This document shows, piece by piece, positions 60,601-64,000 of a stretch of DNA of 64,000 nucleotides. A program made the position numbers and the translations under genes. Each line of letters starts with the position of its first letter. Position 1 is the first letter of the stretch. The DNA is from Aptenodytes patagonicus. Its lineage: Eukaryota; Chordata; Aves; Sphenisciformes; Spheniscidae. The notes under the pieces are model-generated. The model was not told where the DNA came from. It ran no database searches and saw nothing but the letters and a program-made list of their open reading frames with translations. The stretch is from positions 14,384,101 to 14,448,100 of the forward strand of contig NC_134950.1 in assembly GCF_965638725.1 (NCBI RefSeq), read 5' to 3'.

Positions 60601-61565
60601 ACTTTATTATGTAGCTTGTGCTTGTTGCTCCCATAAATTACTTCTGCAGTCATGGTGCTGTGTGAATACTAAAGTATAAAATGCTGCTTTGGGTGGAATA
60701 GAACTGAGTAATTTTATCTGTAGGACTAAAACTTTAATCCTGTCTGTTGATACTTTCACTTTTATCATCATTTGACTTGGCAGTTCTGTGCATTTGCATG
60801 GTTACCCTTGTCAGCTTTCAACATCATAGCATGTTGTGTTTGTAAAGCACTTTCACATCTGTTGATAAAAAATACTATATAAAAAACCTGGGTATTCACC
60901 ACCAGATTTTCTTTGTTGGATTTTTTTTTTTGGTAGTCTTAAACTATAGAAGGTGATAAAGCGCTGCTTATCTATGAAAGTTATGGTGTCTTGAGGAAGT
61001 AGAATTAAATATATTGAGATTATACAGTAGTTTACCGTGAACTCAGGTCTGTAGGTTAAAAATATTAAAACACTGTATTCACTTCGACATATTAATGGTT
61101 TGGAGAGATTGCCCTGGGAGACTATAGAATTGCTATCCCAGAAGCAGGAGATTGAACCAGGTGACTTTCAAAAGTCCCTTCTAAGTTAGATTCTTTTATG
61201 ATTCTTTGACTCTAAATACTTTAAAAATAACTCATAACAAGTTAGAACATCTTTTGAATTTCTACAGTCTTGAAATGTTGTAAGCTATTAATGTTTTTCA
61301 TGTCTGTCTTAGTGCTGATTCCCCTTTGCTCTGGATAAGAATAGACCCTGATATGTCGGTACTGAGGAAAGTAGAATTTGAACAGTCTGATTTCATGTGG
61401 CAGTATCAGCTTCGATATGAGAGAGATGTGGTTGCACAAGAAGAAGCCATTCTGGCTTTGGAAAAGTTCCCTACTCCAGCATCACGGCTTGCACTGACTG
61501 ACATACTAGAACAAGAACAATGTTTCTACCGAGTGAGAATGCTGGCCTGCTTCTGCCTTGCAAAG
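26680..61565 (+). CDS. TAF2: TAF2, TFIID subunit 2, N-terminal 694 codons (partial, runs off the window)
   Basis: TAF2 is the large TFIID subunit that, with TAF1, contacts the initiator and promoter DNA in the nucleus. Sixteen coding exons join in frame: 26680-26732, 28248-28302, 29135-29295, 37448-37566, 38913-39054, 39421-39652, 40880-41064, 41663-41776, 43234-43333, 45004-45089, 49790-49925, 55735-55889, 58129-58243, 58344-58453, 59243-59308, 61313-61565. The human protein is 1199 residues, so about 58% is present. The fold is M1-aminopeptidase-like but dead: HExxH is replaced by QALAQ (338-342), GxMEN aligns with EVAAYASM (305-312), and the Glu of WLNEG is Lys361. A Lys-rich stretch (NKKKK) lies in exon 16. 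Two introns are non-standard (26733-28247 and 55890-58128). The start is set conservatively at the conserved [10 protein letters not shown]; an upstream in-frame ATG exists at 26072. Confidence 0.96.
26733..28247 (+). other. TAF2: TAF2 intron with AT-AC termini
   Basis: The donor reads |ATAAGTATCC and the acceptor TTTTCCAGCAC|AACTC. Joining TT to A-ACT-CAC-CAG gives Leu-Thr-His-Gln, matching the human KLTHQVV. Any GT donor here retains an in-frame TAA. ATAAG...AC is the form of the rare U2-type AT-AC introns; a U12-like GTATCC also sits 4 nt in. An AT-AG alternative (ending CCAG) would give KFTTHQ. Confidence 0.8.
28248..28302 (+). CDS. TAF2: TAF2 exon 3 (55 nt)
   Basis: Encodes (L)[18 protein letters not shown], ending before GTAAGT. 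Starts after a CAC acceptor (see the AT-AC intron). Confidence 0.88.
29135..29295 (+). CDS. TAF2: TAF2 exon 4
   Basis: Encodes [40 protein letters not shown] and [13 protein letters not shown]. Acceptor TTTTCATAG, donor CA|GTAAGT. Beta-rich N-terminal domain of the M1-like fold. Confidence 0.95.
30818..31060 (-). mobile_element. CR1 3' fragment, minus strand, in TAF2 intron 4
   Basis: Reverse complement of a CR1 tail: AGGTTGGAAAGGACCTATTG, GATCACCTAGTCCAACCCCC, CTGCTCAAGCAGGG. It abuts a plus-strand fragment at about 31060, head to head. Confidence 0.85.
31060..31325 (+). mobile_element. CR1 3' fragment, plus strand, in TAF2 intron 4
   Basis: Covers the same part of the element as the neighbouring minus copy: AGGCAATGGGCACAAACTGA, TTGCCCAGAGAGGTTGTGGA, GGGGTTGGACTAGGTGATCT, CAATAGGTCCTTTCCAACCT and a degenerate TTCTGTGATC tail. 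Confidence 0.87.
37448..37566 (+). CDS. TAF2: TAF2 exon 5
   Basis: Encodes [39 protein letters not shown]. Acceptor TTTCTGACAG, donor ATG|GTAAAG. Near-identical to human. Confidence 0.95.
38913..39054 (+). CDS. TAF2: TAF2 exon 6
   Basis: Encodes [40 protein letters not shown] and CGYQNST. Acceptor GGTATGGCAG, donor AAG|GTAAGA. Confidence 0.95.
39421..39652 (+). CDS. TAF2: TAF2 exon 7
   Basis: Encodes [60 protein letters not shown] and [18 protein letters not shown]. Acceptor CTTTCCTAG, donor [28 protein letters not shown] corresponds to the conserved R-W-P-C-D-E-P-like region of M1 proteins. Confidence 0.96.
40880..41064 (+). CDS. TAF2: TAF2 exon 8
   Basis: Encodes [40 protein letters not shown] and [21 protein letters not shown]. 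Residues 305-312 (EVAAYASM) stand where active M1 enzymes have GxMEN. Acceptor TTTGTTTGCAG, donor CAG|GTTAGT. Confidence 0.96.
41399..41436 (+). repeat. Exact 19-bp tandem duplication in TAF2 intron 8
   Basis: AATCCAAAAGAGTTTCAGC occurs twice in direct succession. It lies inside a short open block with a good acceptor just upstream (TTTTTCTTCAG, ending 41380). Confidence 0.9.
41663..41776 (+). CDS. TAF2: TAF2 exon 9
   Basis: Encodes [20 protein letters not shown] then [23 protein letters not shown] at residues 338-342 aligns with the HExxH zinc motif of active M1 enzymes and lacks every metal ligand. Donor TG|GTAAGT. Confidence 0.96.
42147..42295 (-). mobile_element. CR1 3' fragment, minus strand, in TAF2 intron 9
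   Basis: Begins with the inverted CR1 tail CATAGAATCATAGAATAG, then GGTTGGAAGGGACCTCTAAA, GTCATCTAGTCCAACCCCCC and ends near TTTCCAGGGATGGGGCA. About 150 bp. Confidence 0.92.
43234..43333 (+). CDS. TAF2: TAF2 exon 10
   Basis: Encodes (W)[33 protein letters not shown]. Lys361 replaces the Glu of the M1 WLNEG motif. Acceptor CTTATTACAG, donor CAG|GTAACA. Confidence 0.96.
45004..45089 (+). CDS. TAF2: TAF2 exon 11
   Basis: Encodes [20 protein letters not shown] then FGGGKEKD. Acceptor TTGTATTTTTTAG, donor AA|GTATGT. Confidence 0.95.
45090..49789 (+). other. TAF2: TAF2 intron 11 (4.7 kb)
   Basis: AT-rich, with only short chance ORFs. No transposable element that I can name was recognised. Confidence 0.7.
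49790..49925 (+). CDS. TAF2: TAF2 exon 12
   Basis: Encodes (N)[40 protein letters not shown] and EFMLQ. Acceptor TTTTATTTTTCAG, donor CAG|GTAGGT. Confidence 0.96.
50539..50570 (+). repeat. (TTTG)n microsatellite
   Basis: Runs of TTTG separated by longer T tracts in TAF2 intron 12. Confidence 0.75.
51245..52366 (+). pseudogene. CR1 ORF1 remnant with coiled-coil-like and esterase parts, broken
   Basis: The first part, from the ATG at 51245 (MVCTRQKAM), has Cys-rich CxxC-type spacing and an acidic Leu-rich stretch ([18 protein letters not shown]), then stops at 51529. Another frame (about 51640-52218) carries the CR1 esterase-like domain with GDS at about 51871-51879 ([11 protein letters not shown]) and [21 protein letters not shown] further frame holds [16 protein letters not shown] and [17 protein letters not shown] and then runs into ORF2 without a stop. 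At least two frame changes. Confidence 0.85.
52430..55175 (+). pseudogene. CR1 ORF2 remnant (endonuclease plus reverse transcriptase), broken
   Basis: The endonuclease half starts [20 protein letters not shown] and keeps LTETWW, GGGV, CYRPP and MGDFN motifs over frame breaks near 52820 and 53043, with a degenerate linker to 53690. The RT half (53694-55175, 493 codons) is one long frame with [23 protein letters not shown] and [17 protein letters not shown]. Catalytic residues are damaged: YLDF of the copy at 19.3 kb is YLHF here, after a short deletion, and FADD is FADN. The protein could not polymerise DNA. Confidence 0.92.
55735..55889 (+). CDS. TAF2: TAF2 exon 13
   Basis: Encodes [40 protein letters not shown] and [11 protein letters not shown], ending with GT of a Val codon. 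The exon must end at 55889 to keep frame with exon 14; the intron therefore starts GTATCCTTTTT. Confidence 0.95.
55890..58128 (+). other. TAF2: TAF2 intron 13, U12-type (minor spliceosome)
   Basis: The donor GTATCCTTTTT matches the U12 GT-AG consensus RTATCCTTT exactly. Near the acceptor TTCCTATAC (58110-58118) resembles the U12 branch TTCCTTAAC in 7 of 9 positions, with its A at 58117, 11 nt from the intron end, and there is no polypyrimidine tract between. The frame join gives Val-Asp-Gln-Ser-Gly-Val-Val as in human. Confidence 0.85.
57601..57632. repeat. (CA)16 microsatellite
   Basis: Sixteen uninterrupted CA units inside TAF2 intron 13. Confidence 0.97.
58129..58243 (+). CDS. TAF2: TAF2 exon 14
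   Basis: Encodes [20 protein letters not shown] and [18 protein letters not shown]. Acceptor CTTATTAG, donor GTG|GTAATG. Confidence 0.95.
58344..58453 (+). CDS. TAF2: TAF2 exon 15
   Basis: Encodes [20 protein letters not shown] and [16 protein letters not shown]. Follows a 100-nt intron (58244-58343) with a weak acceptor tract (GAACTTGAAG). Donor AAG|GTAAGA. Confidence 0.94.
59243..59308 (+). CDS. TAF2: TAF2 exon 16 (66 nt)
   Basis: Encodes (R)[21 protein letters not shown]. Acceptor TCTTTTTTAATAG, donor GA|GTAAGT. Basic then acidic linker. Confidence 0.94.
61090..61206 (+). mobile_element. Degenerate CR1 3' tail in TAF2 intron 16
   Basis: TTGGAGAGATTGCCCTGGGA, GATTGAACCAGGTGACTTTC and a TTTATGATTCTTTGA end resemble an old CR1 3' end. 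Strongly diverged, so the family call is tentative. Confidence 0.55.
61313..61565 (+). CDS. TAF2: TAF2 exon 17 (last one in the window)
   Basis: Encodes [80 protein letters not shown] and CLAK, then GTGAGG. It begins the HEAT-like C-terminal helical region. The next human block (IANSMVSTWTG) is not found before 64000. Confidence 0.96.
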
Positions 61566-64000
61566 GTGAGGTTGTGTGGATGGGAGTAAGGGAAGAAATC
61601 CGCTAGACATTGTAAATGTTTGAAAATGGGTCAAAACTCATCACAGTTCTTAAACTGGCTTGATATTTAGCCTCTTAAAAGTGGTTGCCAAGTATTTTTA
61701 ACATGACTGATTTGAAAGGAAAGCTGTATTATTTTAGTCTGTAAATGGAGACTGCAGAAGGCTTTCATAATTGTCAAAATTGAGATGTCAGACATGAAAA
61801 CCACAAGGGATTTTTCCAGATTTCATTAAGTGGCAGAAATAAAAGACTTTTGTTTAATCTTTTTCAGAGCCAAAATGTATTTTTTTATTTTACTGGGAAG
61901 TTCCTTGGCCTGTCTGTTGAGAACTCTGAAGTGCTGAAATTCATCTGTATGTCTAATGTGAATTCAGATTGCTGCTCAATATTGTTTCAGGTTGAATAGG
62001 GGCACAAAATAAACATCATGTTGGTCTGCAGTTAAATATTAAAAAACCAGATAATTGCCTTGAAAAGGGAAGATCTTTTTTGTTTAGACACAAAATTAGC
62101 ATTAAGAATGAAAATTAGAGAACTCTATAAAACAACTGGGTGGAAACACAGAAGAATAAGAATTTCTGAAAAGGCATGTTATTGACATACTTTTATGGAC
62201 ATAAAGGCACACTTATTGACAATTTGTAGAGTTCAGATTATTGGCATATAGCTTGCTTTGTGCCGTGTACCTGTTGAGAATAATTCAGTACCTGTATAGA
62301 AATAAATCCTTTGGCCATATTTTTAAAATCAAAATCCAAGAAATGTTTGTGACAAAGTATTTTAATATTATGAAACATTGATGTAATACTGCCAGTGTAT
62401 GTGCTAGTATTGGTACTGCCAGTATCTGACTTAAAATATGCACATTTCATAATGAATTCACTTGGAATATTTAAAAGCGTATATTCCACAGGTAAATATT
62501 AAAAAGGCAGTTGTTACAATGTTTAAATGCAATAGTTTTTTCTGTCTTTACTTTGAATTCTCAGTCAATTGGGCTACAGATAATCATAACCAGTTTTGCT
62601 CAGTTGTAATCTTGAGTCTACAGATAAGGTGGTTGACTTACAGAAAAAAGATTAGAAAGCTAAACAAAAAGTATGTCTGTGACATTGAATGAAGGTGAAG
62701 GAGCATGGCAGGACAGAGTTGTGAATATGTTTATGTAAGTTACCTAGGAGGAAAGTGTAATATATTCTATTACTAGTTCCAACATCAGGGTGTTAGTAAG
62801 AATCACTTCCTGTTGTCATTAACTCATTTTAATTTTCACAGCTTGTAAATATTCAGGATTTGTATTCTTTATTGAAAAAAAGCCAAGTCCCTCATGTTTA
62901 TTAGAGGGAGGATTCTTCTTTGTTGATTTGCAACTTCTAGCTGGAGTGCGGTTGCTATTGTAAAACAGTCTTGGTGTATTCGTGTTGATACAGAGAAATG
63001 ATAGGTCATAATGCAATTATAAACGTAAATTCAGTACACTTTCTAAATGTACAGTATATTTCATTGTAAAACAGCACTTCAATCTCTCAGGCATAAAGTA
63101 TCCAGGTAACGTTTTAAATCCTCATTGATAAAGTAGTTAATAGATGTGTGTGTGTGCGTGTGCACTTTGCTGAGTAGTTCATGACAAATAACCCTACAGA
63201 GAAAGGAGAAAACAATGTCACAGTATTCATTCCCAGGAATATGCAGGCTGATTTTTTTCCGTTCAGATCCATTGCAGCGTTGATGATGCGCTATAAGGTT
63301 TAAAAAAGCAACACCACCACCACCACAAACTGTGCCCCCGCCCCAAACATTGAGGAGTTTCATAGCTGTGCATGACAGTTACATCTTAGGCCGGTTTTTT
63401 ATGCTATACTGAATTGAAGGGTGCAGAAATAGAGTGTACCTGCTGTCTTTTTAAGTAGAAATAATGCAAGACAGGCTACTTGCATTACAGTGTGGGGAAT
63501 GTGCAAATGCATTTAATTCAGAGTGTATAGTGTATCAGTAGAATAAATAGAAAACTTGGATTCTGTCAGTATTTAAAGAGAAATTCAAATTACAGAATTG
63601 TATGTAACACAGAACACGTTATACTGAAAAGATGATGATTTAACTACTATTGATTTAATTTGAAAATACTGTTCATCTATAGATTTTGCAAAATGAAATG
63701 CTTAAAATAAGTAGAAGTTTAAAAATATTAAAAAATTTACACCCCAATATTAATGGAATAGTGAATATCTTGTAAATATAGTAACCTTTGATAATATTTT
63801 AGGGGTTGGGTTTTATTTTGCACTGCTACATAAATTTCACATTTGCTGTTTTAAGTTCATCATCATGTTTACTAAGCAGTCTTTGGGATTAAGCTTCCTC
63901 TGCAGGAAGAGTTGTTATGTAGCTTAAAGAAAAAGCTATACCTGCATCTTTTCTTCGAAGACTTCAGTTATTGCAAAGGGAACATCTAGTCTGACTGCAG
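61566..64000 (+). other. TAF2: TAF2 intron 17, incomplete
   Basis: Intronic, running off the window. Contains a short GT-rich run at about 63145-63162. No coding exon of TAF2 was recognised; ORFs on either strand are short. Confidence 0.7.

Noticed and set aside
63600-63660. GATGATGA sequence as a C/D-box snoRNA start
   Set aside because: No CTGA D box or terminal stem at a suitable distance; the same holds for similar matches near 12553.
1-64000. CRISPR arrays, bacterial operons, tRNA or rRNA genes
   Set aside because: None seen; the tandem repeats present are microsatellites, short local duplications or CR1 tails.

Overview
This window looks like a bird nuclear chromosome segment. It has GT-AG split vertebrate genes, CR1 LINEs as the dominant repeat (with the typical 3' tail of ATTCTATGA-like units), an avian-type class II endogenous retrovirus with a tRNA-Lys-like primer binding site, and CpG-island promoters in an AT-rich background. 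There is no sign of prokaryotic, organellar or CRISPR content. The species cannot be named from the sequence alone.

Layout. 1-8.2 kb is intergenic. It holds one internally deleted, broken ERV (two LTRs of about 600 bp around about 2.15 kb, with a second LTR-like block nested inside) and otherwise nothing recognisable. 8.2-9.0 kb is a CpG island holding the promoter and first exon of DSCC1. DSCC1 (plus strand, nine coding exons, 8588-23097, 389 codons plus stop) is complete. It encodes the Dcc1 subunit of the CTF18 alternative clamp loader used in sister-chromatid cohesion. 23.1-25.1 kb is its 3' UTR and spacer. A two-part CpG island (about 25.13-26.37 kb) carries the TAF2 promoter. TAF2 (plus strand) runs from there to the end of the window: one mostly non-coding first exon and 16 coding exons covering 694 codons, about 58% of the family's usual length. 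The remaining exons lie beyond base 64000. The order DSCC1 then TAF2 on one strand matches the tandem arrangement known in human 8q24.

The genes share no pathway beyond nuclear housekeeping: DSCC1 acts in replication and cohesion, TAF2 in promoter recognition by TFIID. The TAF2 N-terminal half is an M1-aminopeptidase fold whose zinc and catalytic positions are visibly replaced.

Most interesting points: (1) a perfect 48-bp inverted repeat with a 4-nt loop just inside DSCC1 intron 1; (2) a TAF2 intron that can only be spliced in frame as AT-AC (ATAAGT...CAC); (3) a second unusual TAF2 intron with an exact U12-type donor (GTATCCTTT) and a U12-like branch site 11 nt from the acceptor; (4) a head-to-head pair of CR1 tails forming a roughly 500-bp imperfect palindrome; (5) a near full-length CR1 in TAF2 intron 12 with damaged reverse-transcriptase active-site residues. 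I saw no evidence of a wholly new gene system.
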